Assembly (NCBI GenBank): GCA_016839745.1
Contig: JAEOTS010000092.1
Span: forward strand, 1-38,668
Reading direction: 5' to 3'
DNA: 38,668 bases
From: Promethearchaeota archaeon
GTDB lineage: Archaea; Asgardarchaeota; Lokiarchaeia; Sigyniarchaeales; SOKP01
Shown: piece after piece, positions 1 through 11,024 of the stretch
How positions within the stretch are numbered: position 1 is the stretch's first letter
Layout: each line of letters starts with the position of its first letter
Notes under the pieces: model-generated
Seen by the model: only the letters and a program-made list of their open reading frames with translations
What the model was told of the DNA's origin: nothing
The model's database searches: none
Position numbers and translations under genes: made by a program

Positions 1-131
1 TTAAAAACAAATTAAAATATATAAATGTATTGATTGATTCAAGCAATTCTTTTAAATAAACTTAGAATTATACTAATCATCAATAAAATTTATTCAATTT
101 TCGTCGGCTACTTAAATTTAAGGTGTGTGCT

Positions 132-950
132 TTGATAAAAATTGGTTTGATTACTGATAAATATCACTTAGAAAAAAAATCAACCCAATTTTTAAAATAT
201 TGTAAGAATCTCGCAGACATATCAATCTACATTGAAGAAGATTATTTTTTAGATTTCTCAGATTATGACTTTGATGAAAATATATTTTTTGTGAAAGCCA
301 AAGGAGATTTAGTAATAAATCTGATTAAATTAATTGAACAAGAAACAGATATTCCAGTAATAAACTCGTCGAGGAGTATTTCACTCGCTTTTAATAGGTT
401 TTTAAACAGTGTCTTTTTGAGAAAAGCTGGTATCCCTGTTCCTGATTTTACTTTAAATCCCGTAGGAATCTCACCTCCTTACAAGGAATATATTATGAAG
501 AATATTATTGATCAAAAAAACTATGCTTTTAGTCCTCAAATTCTAAAAAAGGGAGGCTTCTTAAAGGTTAGCGATATGCGTGCTATTAATGAATCTAGTG
601 GCATAGAACCTAAATACAGTCATGTATATTTTCAAGATTTTGTTAAAAGTAAATGGGAGTATAAGGTGTATATCATTGGTGATGATATTTTTTACTTCAA
701 ACAAATACCAGTTTTGGTAAATCCCGATAAAATGAAATCTAGGGTGGAAATTGATAAAGATAAAGAATTAACCGAAATTGCTTACAAGGCTGCAGAAACA
801 ATTGGATTAAAAATAAGTTCGATGGACTTTCTAAGATCAAAAAAGGGTCTCTTTTATTTGACAGATATCAATTCTTCACCCAATTTTGAATACATTAAAA
901 ATGGTCCAAAAATAGTAGGAGATTATTTAATAAAACAAGCTAAGATTTGA
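132..950 (+). CDS. ATP-grasp (RimK-like) ligase family protein
   Basis: This is a protein of about 272 residues with the layout of a small ATP-grasp carboxylate-amine ligase. It has an N-terminal pre-ATP-grasp region opening IKIGLIT, a central segment around the glycine-containing QILKKGG, and a C-terminal region ending in DINSSPNFEYI, where the family keeps its metal-binding Asp/Asn residues. Such enzymes activate a carboxylate as acyl phosphate and join it to an amine or thiol; the substrate cannot be read here. A GTG at 123 is possible, but the TTG at 132 lies 6 bases after an AGGTG ribosome site (121-125) and gives the usual ATP-grasp start. The stop overlaps the start region of the next ATP-grasp gene, so the two are probably co-translated. 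The glycine-rich loop is weak, so the protein may be divergent in activity. Confidence 0.72.
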   Translation: MIKIGLITDKYHLEKKSTQFLKYCKNLADISIYIEEDYFLDFSDYDFDENIFFVKAKGDLVINLIKLIEQETDIPVINSSRSISLAFNRFLNSVFLRKAGIPVPDFTLNPVGISPPYKEYIMKNIIDQKNYAFSPQILKKGGFLKVSDMRAINESSGIEPKYSHVYFQDFVKSKWEYKVYIIGDDIFYFKQIPVLVNPDKMKSRVEIDKDKELTEIAYKAAETIGLKISSMDFLRSKKGLFYLTDINSSPNFEYIKNGPKIVGDYLIKQAKI

Positions 951-964
951 GAACAAATAAAAAT

Positions 965-1747
965 ATGAAAATAGGTATTTTATCAAAAAGAACTGGAAAT
1001 TTCACTGGTAAGATGAAAAGTTATTTTAAGAGCAAAGGACATCAAGTGAGTATTTTTACAGCTACTAATTTAAGTATTAATGAATCGCTCTTGGAAAGAG
1101 ATTTTTATATATTAAAATCTAAACACATGCTTTATCTCTATGCGGGCTATTTTCTAGAAGCAAATAAAATTCCAGTTATCCCAGATACGAATCTCAGTTA
1201 TATACATAAGGATCGTATTGAATCGTACTTTGCTATAAAAAAAACCGGACTTTTAGTTCCCTTTGTATATATAGGGACTCCCAACACTTTAAAAACCCAA
1301 TTAAAAAGCTCGCATTTCCCTCTTATTTCTAAACCAATTTTTGGTTCTGGAAGTAAAGGAGTTAGAGTTTATAATACAATTAAAGATTTTGATACAATTA
1401 TAGAGGAACCTCTTTACTTAGAAAAATATATCGAGGGAACTCATTATTTAGCATATTTTATTGAGAATGATTTCTGTATTTGTGAAAAAAAGCCTTTATC
1501 AAATGAGCATGATGAAATGAAACTAATAGAATCTGATGATGAAATCGAGGATTATTTGAGAAAATGGAAAGGAAAATATAACCTCTTATTTGGCCATTTA
1601 GATATTGTAAGGGAAAATAAAACAAACCAATTATACGTGGTGGATGCAGGTACTTTTCCCGAATTTTCTAATTGGAAACATAAGATAGATCCTGTTTCGA
1701 AAATTACTGATTTAATATTAAAAAAATATCAAGAAATAAGGAAATAA
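965..1747 (+). CDS. Second ATP-grasp (RimK-like) ligase family protein
   Basis: This is a protein of about 260 residues, the second of a tandem ATP-grasp pair. It begins MKIGILSKR and has the ATP-binding lysine and glycine loop in ISKPIFGSGSKGVRV. The metal-binding end is in LYVVDAGTFPEFSNW. The reading frame is open back to a TTG at 947 that overlaps the previous stop, but the ATG at 965 starts directly at the first beta strand and is preferred. It is more canonical than its partner in the glycine loop. Tandem ATP-grasp enzymes occur in peptide tailoring and in cofactor or amino-acid carrier-protein modification; nothing else in the window indicates which applies here. It converges with the FKBP gene, 32 bases away. 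Confidence 0.75.
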   Translation: MKIGILSKRTGNFTGKMKSYFKSKGHQVSIFTATNLSINESLLERDFYILKSKHMLYLYAGYFLEANKIPVIPDTNLSYIHKDRIESYFAIKKTGLLVPFVYIGTPNTLKTQLKSSHFPLISKPIFGSGSKGVRVYNTIKDFDTIIEEPLYLEKYIEGTHYLAYFIENDFCICEKKPLSNEHDEMKLIESDDEIEDYLRKWKGKYNLLFGHLDIVRENKTNQLYVVDAGTFPEFSNWKHKIDPVSKITDLILKKYQEIRK

Positions 1748-1779
1748 AGTAAATTTAATTTATTTGAAGTTAGTGATCA

Positions 1780-2895
1780 TTATTTACTTTCTTCTGACTC
1801 GTGGTCGTGCTCGTGATCATGCTCTTTATTATACTCTTCTACTTTTTGCATGACGGATTCTGCAGGTGTTTGTGGAATTGGCATTTTCTCGTAAATTTCT
1901 ATGAATTTAACATCTTCTATTTCGTCGCTCATGTGGGTTTGCAAATCCATTGCAAGACCAAATTTTAAATAGGTTAAGTTTTGGAACAAGAACATTTTAG
2001 GGATAGTAATTTCAAGAGTTTTATCCTTTGCATGATTTATTATAAACTCAGCAGAGTTTTCTTTAGGAATTCCTTTCGAAATCATGAAATATTCGATTTT
2101 TTCACTAAACTCGTCGATCTTATCAACAATTTCAAGGTTGTAATCTATTGATTGCCCTGCTAAGGGGTGATTGTAATCGATAATTACTTTCCCTTGTAAG
2201 ATATTAGTAATTACTCCTCTTTGACCTTTTTTGTTTGTAAAATCCTGGCCATATTCGGGATTCTTCCCATCGTTTAATTTTCTAAATTTTGCTATACCTA
2301 TTCTTTCGATTTTTTGAGGATCTCTTTTACCAAATGCCTTTGTAGAGGGAATCCTTACAGATTTTTTTTCAAAAAAGTTCATATCTTTTAATGTTTCGGT
2401 GAGTCCTTCGTTTAAAAAACCAGGTTTCCCCACAATAACAAATTCAGGTGTATAATACCCTTGTTTAGCCTTTTCTTCTTCATAAATCCCCGCTTTTTTC
2501 GCATCTTCCTCGGAAGAAACCCTAAATATTTTTCCTTTTTGGGTTCTCGCGGTCATTTTCAAGAGGACAAAATCGCCTTCTTCGATTTTTTTTCCAGCCA
2601 ATTTCTTCTTCTTTTCTTCTAATTCCTCGGCTTCTTCTGGTTTTCTTTTTTCTTCATCTTCGACTTCAGAAGATTCATCAACCTCACCTTGACTCCCTTC
2701 TGAAATTTTGTCTCCTGAAATGCCCAATAAATCTTTAGCATTACTTACGAACTTTTCAGCAGTAGCCTTTCCAATACCTTTAAGTTGTGTTAATTCATCT
2801 ACATTCGCATTTGCTAATTTCTCAACAGAATCAATCCCAGCTTCTATTAAAACTTCTTGCTTTTTGCCAAGTCCTTTTACTTCTTCTAAATTCAT
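1780..2895 (-). CDS. Long archaeal FKBP-type peptidyl-prolyl isomerase with N-terminal helix-hairpin-helix domain
   Basis: Residues 1-55 form a helix-hairpin-helix (HhH) module with two hairpins (VKGLGKK, LKGIGKATA) of the kind found in Rad51/DUF4332 proteins. An acidic linker follows (about residues 60-95), then an FKBP domain with the inserted flap of archaeal long FKBPs (GDFVLLKMTART, DYNHPLAGQ) and a C-terminal extension. The protein ends in a His/Asp/Glu tail (EHDHEHDHESEESK) like the metal-binding tail of SlyD. The known role is protein-folding catalysis and chaperone activity in the cytoplasm. The HhH fusion is unusual and suggests tethering to nucleic acid or another HhH protein. An ATG at 2907 is possible; the ATG at 2895 has a GGTG ribosome site (complement of 2902-2905) and starts just before the HhH. 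Confidence 0.88.
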   Translation of the reverse strand: MNLEEVKGLGKKQEVLIEAGIDSVEKLANANVDELTQLKGIGKATAEKFVSNAKDLLGISGDKISEGSQGEVDESSEVEDEEKRKPEEAEELEEKKKKLAGKKIEEGDFVLLKMTARTQKGKIFRVSSEEDAKKAGIYEEEKAKQGYYTPEFVIVGKPGFLNEGLTETLKDMNFFEKKSVRIPSTKAFGKRDPQKIERIGIAKFRKLNDGKNPEYGQDFTNKKGQRGVITNILQGKVIIDYNHPLAGQSIDYNLEIVDKIDEFSEKIEYFMISKGIPKENSAEFIINHAKDKTLEITIPKMFLFQNLTYLKFGLAMDLQTHMSDEIEDVKFIEIYEKMPIPQTPAESVMQKVEEYNKEHDHEHDHESEESK

Positions 2896-2977
2896 TGTTA
2901 ACACCATAAAATTATGTTAGTTAAGTGTAAGTTACTATGATTTGGGAATTATTCATTACTTATTATTTTTTCTAAAT

Positions 2978-4090
2978 TTAGGAGACTGGCTCGTACAAAA
3001 TTCCTAAATCGTCAGCATAATTCTTTACTTCATGTATTTCTTCCATTGAGGGTCTTCTGTTTATTTCTTTATATTTATGAGCAAAATATTCAGGATGGTA
3101 CTGCTGCATTATATTCATAACCGCTTTTGGAAGTTCTTTAGCAACATAGTCTAATATTGGTTTAGAACAACATTCAATGTGATTAGGCATAATTAAATGC
3201 CGTATTATTATTTCTCCACTTCCCTCATCATGGACTCTTTTATGATTTCTGGCAATAACATCAAAATATTTGTCAATTCCAGAGTATTTTTTTCCACATT
3301 CATTATTTCCATACTTGAAATCAGGTAACCAGAAATCCATAAAATCTATTATAAGAGATAAGGATTTATCTGTTAGATAGAAGTTTGAATTCCAAAGTTG
3401 AGTAATATTCGATGTTTGATATTGTAAGCTACCAACAATAGTGTGAATGTTTGGAATAGGATCCCCTCCTACATAGTTAATATTAATAGCACCTTTCTCG
3501 ACTAATCTATTTGCAAGAGCTGCTAATTGTTTTACATCAACTTTTTGAGCAATATCCTCGATTTTTCGTCGTTCCTTCCACTTTTGAGAAATATCGTAGT
3601 TTTGGCAAAAAACACATCCAAAATTGCATCCTTGGAAAAAGATGGTACCACTTGGGATTAATGGTGCTTCCTCTCCTGTATGGAGAAAAGCAGAAGAAAT
3701 ATACGAGTCTTTAGATATAAGGCAAAAACCCTTTTCACCATCAATTCGATTAACCGAGCATTGCCTCTCGCAAAAAATACAATCTTCGAGGTATCTAATT
3801 GCTATTTCTTCAGCCAAATCGATATAGTTTTTTGAAGCAATATTTCTTTTTTTAATGTCTTGAATAGGATTTTTAAGCAACTCATTAAATTCTAATGATT
3901 TCTCTTCTAGCAATTTTTCTAGGTCTTCAATAGTATCATTTGAATTGAATTCACAACTTAAGCTTTTAGCGACAATATATCTCGCAACTTCCTTATCATC
4001 AATAATACCGCGATACCTTAGAAATCGTCTGCGAAGCTCTTTATTGTTCCAAACCAAAGCTGAGTCTGTTCGAAGAATTCTAAAAACCAT
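2978..4090 (-). CDS. Radical SAM protein of the PflX (COG1313) type
   Basis: This 370-residue protein carries the radical SAM cluster motif Cys-x3-Cys-x2-Cys in GCNFGCVFCQNYDIS. It is preceded by a cysteine motif (CIFCERQC and GFC) typical of PflX-like proteins, which resemble pyruvate formate-lyase activating enzyme. These enzymes reductively cleave S-adenosylmethionine to make a glycyl or substrate radical; the target of the PflX group is not established. The N-terminal 90 residues are an extra helical region. No glycyl-radical enzyme is adjacent. It is not an obvious sulfatase-maturase, since no SPASM cysteine cluster follows the radical SAM core. The start fits a TATA-like box 21-30 bases upstream, which would give a leaderless or near-leaderless mRNA. 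Confidence 0.85.
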   Translation of the reverse strand: MVFRILRTDSALVWNNKELRRRFLRYRGIIDDKEVARYIVAKSLSCEFNSNDTIEDLEKLLEEKSLEFNELLKNPIQDIKKRNIASKNYIDLAEEIAIRYLEDCIFCERQCSVNRIDGEKGFCLISKDSYISSAFLHTGEEAPLIPSGTIFFQGCNFGCVFCQNYDISQKWKERRKIEDIAQKVDVKQLAALANRLVEKGAININYVGGDPIPNIHTIVGSLQYQTSNITQLWNSNFYLTDKSLSLIIDFMDFWLPDFKYGNNECGKKYSGIDKYFDVIARNHKRVHDEGSGEIIIRHLIMPNHIECCSKPILDYVAKELPKAVMNIMQQYHPEYFAHKYKEINRRPSMEEIHEVKNYADDLGILYEPVS

Positions 4091-4110
4091 GATTAATATA
4101 TATTCTTTAG

Positions 4111-4120
4111 TTTTTATAAT
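4111..4120 (-). promoter_or_regulatory. TATA box for the PflX-type radical SAM gene
   Basis: On the minus strand this reads ATTATAAAAA and sits 21-30 bases before the ATG at 4090. That spacing puts the transcription start at or next to the start codon, so the message is probably leaderless, as is common in archaea. No ribosome-binding site is visible between the box and the ATG. Confidence 0.5.
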
Positions 4121-4182
4121 GGTTTTCGGTATGAGTAAATCTTAATTATGCTTAATATTCTGTTTAAAAAGGAGAAAAAGAG

Positions 4183-4911
4183 TTAGGTTTCAAAACTAAG
4201 CCATTTAATAATATTGGTAAGAAAACTAATATTATCTCCAGCGTCTAATCCAAAATCATCTTCAATCAGCCAATCTGATGAACCAATAGTGACACATCTT
4301 CCGCTGAAAAATTCACTTACGACACAAACAGGAACAGTTCCAATTCCTCCTATATCGTTGTCAATAAAATATTTAAACTCCGCTTTTTCTGAAGTAACAA
4401 TAATATCTTCAACATCTTCCTCCGTAATAGTAAGAAATGTACAGTTAGGTAGAACTACTTCCGTAATCCCTTCAGTTATTGGGTGGTTAAATAACTCGGT
4501 TACAAGAACATTTTGTTTATTAACTAAAAAATGCGATGGGGATTCTTGAATTAACCCATTCCAAAATCTTTTAACCCCCGTCATTTTATATAACACTCTA
4601 ATAGAACCCATCTTCATTGGAACATCTCTGTCGCCTCCTTCACCAGTAGTTAGGAAAAGTCCTCCACCTTCTCCAACATAACGTTTAATTGCGAGTAGTT
4701 CGTCTTTAGTAAATTTGTCTTCCTTACCATCTTTGGTTTGTTGAACATTACCAATAAAAAGAATATCGTAGTCTTCAAGTAAATCGTAATCTATCGGCCC
4801 TTCATTCTTATCAATGTATTCAACTTCTAAATCGTCATCCCCTAAGGTAAAATCCGGAAATTCCTCGATGGATTCTTTGTGCGAAAGGTCCACAATTATG
4901 TTGTAGGTCAT
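4183..4911 (-). CDS. GATase1-like protein (GIFT/DUF4350-like fold)
   Basis: This 242-residue soluble protein has alternating strands and helices of a class I glutamine-amidotransferase-like (flavodoxin-like) fold: an early strand YNIIVDLSH, then YDILFIGNV, then a glycine-rich turn YVGEGGGLFLTTGEGGD. The later text (FNHPITEGITEVVLPNC, VCVVSEFFSGRCVTIGSSDW) is characteristic of DUF4350, GldG and IFT52 (GIFT) domains that bind rather than hydrolyse. No catalytic Cys-His-Glu triad is evident, so an enzymatic role is doubtful. It stands alone between the radical SAM gene and the proteasome gene. It is acidic throughout and has no signal peptide or membrane segment. Confidence 0.6.
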   Translation of the reverse strand: MTYNIIVDLSHKESIEEFPDFTLGDDDLEVEYIDKNEGPIDYDLLEDYDILFIGNVQQTKDGKEDKFTKDELLAIKRYVGEGGGLFLTTGEGGDRDVPMKMGSIRVLYKMTGVKRFWNGLIQESPSHFLVNKQNVLVTELFNHPITEGITEVVLPNCTFLTITEEDVEDIIVTSEKAEFKYFIDNDIGGIGTVPVCVVSEFFSGRCVTIGSSDWLIEDDFGLDAGDNISFLTNIIKWLSFET

Positions 4912-4932
4912 TTTGATGCGACTCCAAGTTCC

Positions 4933-4944
4933 ATTATAAATTTA
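4933..4944 (-). promoter_or_regulatory. TATA box for the GATase1-like gene
   Basis: On the minus strand this reads TAAATTTATAAT and lies 22-33 bases before the ATG at 4911, the spacing expected for a leaderless archaeal transcript. There is no Shine-Dalgarno-like purine run in between. Confidence 0.5.
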
Positions 4945-5138
4945 TTTTTTGCAACGAGTAAAAGTTTATTCTAAGTTGTTTAAAGTGTTAATTCTACTAT
5001 CTAAAATAATATAATTTTTATTTTTAAAGATATGGTATTATTATTAAAGGTTTCTAAATCGTAATAGAACTAACGCAAAGTTTAAATATTTAGAGGAGAA
5101 TATATAAAGGATTGAGTAGAGTAAAAAGAGAAGATTAT

Positions 5139-5837
5139 TTATTCCTTTATGGAAATGAATTCCTTTTCTGCTGGACCTTCTTTTTTAACAACAGCAATAT
5201 CTATTCCATTCCCACTCGCCATGTCTCGAATTATGGATGAGGTAATAGCTTTAATAATAATCTCTTTTCCTTCTTTAATTGTTAAATTATCTTTATATTT
5301 AGCTTCAAGAACACCATATGAAAAATTTTGACCACTACCAACCGCACAAAACTTTTCTGGTAAAATTGAACCATAGGCTCCAATGTCCAAAAGAACAGGT
5401 CCTTCTTCTTCTGACACTCCTCCAAGTATGAGACCCACCTGAAATGGATACATTTTATTCTGGAATAGAATGTTAGATAACAATTTTCCAGCGCTTTCTA
5501 TTTTGATGGGTTTTTCTTCTTTCAATTGATATAACGCAGTTTCAGCTCGTAAAACATCAACTAAATACATAGCGTCAGCGACACCACCAGCTATCGTCAT
5601 GTACAAATGCTCTTGGATTCGATGCAGTTTTTCAGCTACTTTGCTAGCAACAAAATAACTCATGGACGCTCGTTTATCAGTTCCTAAGATAACTGCGTCT
5701 TTACATATTAATCCAACTGTAGTAGTGCCCGTTTTTAAAGTGCGAGCTTCCTTTATCTGAGAATTATCGTCATTCATAAATCTAGATTCTCGCAAAAAAA
5801 CAGATTCTGAAGGTTTTACTAAATCTTCTTTTCTCAT
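5139..5837 (-). CDS. psmB: Archaeal 20S proteasome beta subunit
   Basis: This is a 232-residue N-terminal-nucleophile hydrolase. The autocatalytic site is the Gly37-Thr38 bond in LKTGTTTVGL, giving a 37-residue propeptide that is long for an archaeal beta subunit. Counting the exposed Thr as 1, Asp17 (in ILGTDKRAS) and Lys33 (in VAEKLHR) are both present, completing the catalytic set. The GSGQNFSYG region fits the conserved Ser/Asp network of beta subunits. It forms the inner proteolytic rings of the proteasome in the cytoplasm. No alpha subunit or PAN ATPase is in the window. Upstream on the same strand are the alkyltransferase-like and sulfatase genes, but a TATA box of its own lies about 50 bases before the ATG. 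Confidence 0.96.
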   Translation of the reverse strand: MRKEDLVKPSESVFLRESRFMNDDNSQIKEARTLKTGTTTVGLICKDAVILGTDKRASMSYFVASKVAEKLHRIQEHLYMTIAGGVADAMYLVDVLRAETALYQLKEEKPIKIESAGKLLSNILFQNKMYPFQVGLILGGVSEEEGPVLLDIGAYGSILPEKFCAVGSGQNFSYGVLEAKYKDNLTIKEGKEIIIKAITSSIIRDMASGNGIDIAVVKKEGPAEKEFISIKE

Positions 5838-5883
5838 AATTTCATTAAAAGTCTCTTATCTTAATAATTTTTTTTTTAATTTT

Positions 5884-5893
5884 TTATAAATTA
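5884..5893 (-). promoter_or_regulatory. TATA box for the proteasome beta gene
   Basis: On the minus strand this reads TAATTTATAA, 47-56 bases before the psmB ATG, inside the last codons of the alkyltransferase-like gene. It would give a leader of roughly 20-25 bases. It argues that psmB is transcribed at least partly apart from its upstream neighbours. Confidence 0.4.
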
Positions 5894-6228
5894 AAATTTC
5901 CCTTAATATTTACAATAGAATCAATATCCCATAAATATTTTTTAAGATCGACCTTATTATTATCGACAAATTTAATACCTTCTTTCTCAAGCAAAATTTT
6001 TTGATAATCTTTACCATCTTCAGATTTCAAGGCAATTTTTCCTTTTGAATTAATGACGCGATGCCAAGGTAAATTATATTTCTTTGTTGAAGAATGTAAC
6101 AACCAAGAAACTTGTCTGGCAGCTCTTGGATTTCCAGCTAATTTTGCAATTTTGCCATAAGTGAGTACTTTTCCAACTGGAATATTTTGTATTATTTTAA
6201 TTACATCTTGAGTAAATTCGCTTGGCAT
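5884..6228 (-). CDS. atl: Alkyltransferase-like protein (ATL) for O6-alkylguanine recognition
   Basis: This 114-residue protein has the fold and motifs of O6-alkylguanine DNA alkyltransferase: GKVLTYGKIA, the Arg-finger helix RAARQVSWLL and an active-site segment LPWHRV. The acceptor Cys of PCHR is replaced by Trp (Trp55), the hallmark of ATL proteins. ATLs cannot remove alkyl groups; they flip and mark O6-alkylguanine and hand it to nucleotide excision repair. A clear ribosome site (GGGTGA, complement of 6234-6240) precedes the ATG. It follows the sulfatase gene by 18 bases on the same strand and may share its transcript. A true Cys-containing paralogue is at 30455-30946. Confidence 0.9.
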   Translation of the reverse strand: MPSEFTQDVIKIIQNIPVGKVLTYGKIAKLAGNPRAARQVSWLLHSSTKKYNLPWHRVINSKGKIALKSEDGKDYQKILLEKEGIKFVDNNKVDLKKYLWDIDSIVNIKGNFNL

Positions 6229-6246
6229 AATTAGTCACCCTATTAT

Positions 6247-7725
6247 TTATAGCAGCTTTATTTTTTCGAATTCATCTCTTTTTTGAACAAATTTAATAAG
6301 TTCTTCTCGATCCGATCGTTTAGTTCTTTTAATATAAGTATTTAATCTTTCACTTGTATGAAAAGGTCCTCCTTCTTCTATTACGGTCCACATTGGGTCT
6401 TTAGGAAAGGGAGAAGTTTTCATCATCTGTACATACCATTCATCCAGAAATTGTAAACCTTTTCCTACAATATCTGGCCTCTTCCCTACAAGATTATTGG
6501 TCATATGGAAATCTTTTTCAAAATCGTAGAGCATGATTTTTGGATAATTTCTTAACCCAGGATGATATGTTCGAATTAAAGTCCAATTTCCAAACCTTAC
6601 AGCACGCTGACAAGTCCAAGCATTTTGGCTAATTACGAGATATTTTCTTCCAAATTCCTCTCCATTTTCAATCTCTTTATATATACTCTTCCCGTCCCAA
6701 AACTCAGGAACTTCTTTCCTTACCCCCTCAATTATAGTAGCAGCAATATCTGAAGCATAAAGAAGAGAATTATACTGTTTCTTCCATTTTTTCTTCGGCC
6801 ATTTTACTATCATCGGTATTCGATTAACAATATGACAAGCTGTTGCGTGATCTCCGAAGACTTGCAATTCTCCCTGATTCTCACCGTGATCTGAACTTAT
6901 AATTATAAGAGTATCGTCATAGATCCCTAAACATTTGATTTGTTCTATGATTTTACCTACAGCATCGTCAGCATATCTTATTTCAACATCATATCCATTT
7001 ATCCATGAGGTGAAGTCATCAAGGTTTTCTATTTTGGGGATATTTTGTATTCTTTTAAAGAACTGAGTAAGTTTCAATTTATCAAAGTCCCCAGTATCGC
7101 GTATTGAGTCTGGAACATCACTATTTCTAATTTCCTTAATAATTTTTTCTGTTATCCAGGAGGGAGGAGGATCATTTTCAAAGGAAGGTTCGTACGACAA
7201 ATGGGTCCTGTAAGGCGTGTGCGGATCCCAAAAATTTATATGTAAAAACCAATTATCTTTCTCACCGTTGCCTTCCAGCCATTTCTTTGCGTAGGGTAAT
7301 ATATCATCAGCTATTTCAAGACCTTCCTTACCGGGATTGTACATTTCATTCCATCCCGAACAAAACCAAAATGCTGAATGTCTTTCTGCAAAAGGTGAGA
7401 TTGATACAGTGTAATATTTTGCTCTTCTAAGGATTCCAATCCAATTATTCTTCAGGTATTTATCATCAAATCCTCGCTCTCTCCCAGTTAATCGCATATC
7501 TGCCGTAGTACCACCGTGACCTACTATTCCCGTGTGGATCCCAAATCTTCCAGTAAAAAGGGAAGCTCTAGAGGGTAAACAAGGAGCATCTGAAGCGTAA
7601 CAATTTGTAAATATTGATCCTTCTTCTGCAATTTTATCAATGTTCGGCGAAGTGTTGCGATGATACCCGTAACATCCTAGATGGTCAGCTCTAAGAGTAT
7701 CGATATCAAAATAAATTATTCTCAT
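6247..7725 (-). CDS. Type I (formylglycine) sulfatase
   Basis: This 492-residue alkaline-phosphatase-superfamily sulfatase hydrolyses sulfate esters or sulfamates. The N-terminal metal-binding strand is YFDIDTLRADHLGCYGYHR, and the signature CLPSRASLFTGR holds Cys49, which would be converted to formylglycine (C-x-P-S-R). Downstream metal ligands are in SSDHGENQGE, and HINFWDPHTPY is typical of the arylsulfatase/heparan-sulfatase branch. There is no signal peptide, so it should act in the cytoplasm on imported sugars. It needs a maturation enzyme (FGE or anSME), and none is recognisable in the window. It is divergent from the beta-galactosidase gene across a 131-base gap, which suggests shared control of the glycan island. 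Confidence 0.92.
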   Translation of the reverse strand: MRIIYFDIDTLRADHLGCYGYHRNTSPNIDKIAEEGSIFTNCYASDAPCLPSRASLFTGRFGIHTGIVGHGGTTADMRLTGRERGFDDKYLKNNWIGILRRAKYYTVSISPFAERHSAFWFCSGWNEMYNPGKEGLEIADDILPYAKKWLEGNGEKDNWFLHINFWDPHTPYRTHLSYEPSFENDPPPSWITEKIIKEIRNSDVPDSIRDTGDFDKLKLTQFFKRIQNIPKIENLDDFTSWINGYDVEIRYADDAVGKIIEQIKCLGIYDDTLIIISSDHGENQGELQVFGDHATACHIVNRIPMIVKWPKKKWKKQYNSLLYASDIAATIIEGVRKEVPEFWDGKSIYKEIENGEEFGRKYLVISQNAWTCQRAVRFGNWTLIRTYHPGLRNYPKIMLYDFEKDFHMTNNLVGKRPDIVGKGLQFLDEWYVQMMKTSPFPKDPMWTVIEEGGPFHTSERLNTYIKRTKRSDREELIKFVQKRDEFEKIKLL

Positions 7726-7832
7726 AATTCATATTATTTTCTCTTTATTAAATAATCTTAATTAAAAAATTGTGAAATATTAACGTTCTCTTACATCCTC
7801 ACTGAGAAATAATAGAAGATAATTTTAACTAG

Positions 7833-11012
<3,180 letters not shown>

Positions 11013-11024
11013 AAAAAATACTTT

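Noticed and set aside
1..131. Possible gene or regulatory RNA at the left edge
   Set aside because: Only AT-rich sequence with stops in all frames and no convincing structure; it is best read as the promoter region of the ATP-grasp genes.
132..1747. One ATP-grasp gene broken by a frameshift
   Set aside because: Each frame has its own complete N-terminal strand, ATP-binding region and metal-binding end, so these are two genes.
2978..4090. Radical SAM protein as maturase for the neighbouring sulfatase
   Set aside because: It has the PflX-type cysteine pattern and lacks the SPASM-like cysteines expected for anSME; distance and separate promoter also argue against it.
4214..4549. 111-residue open frame on the plus strand
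   Set aside because: It is antisense to the GATase1-like gene, with serine/isoleucine-rich shadow composition and no ribosome site.
5093..5242. Small plus-strand frame after a GAGGAG sequence, starting at a TTG near 5114
   Set aside because: It runs antisense into the proteasome gene, is short, has poor ribosome-site spacing and an aromatic-rich, unlikely protein.
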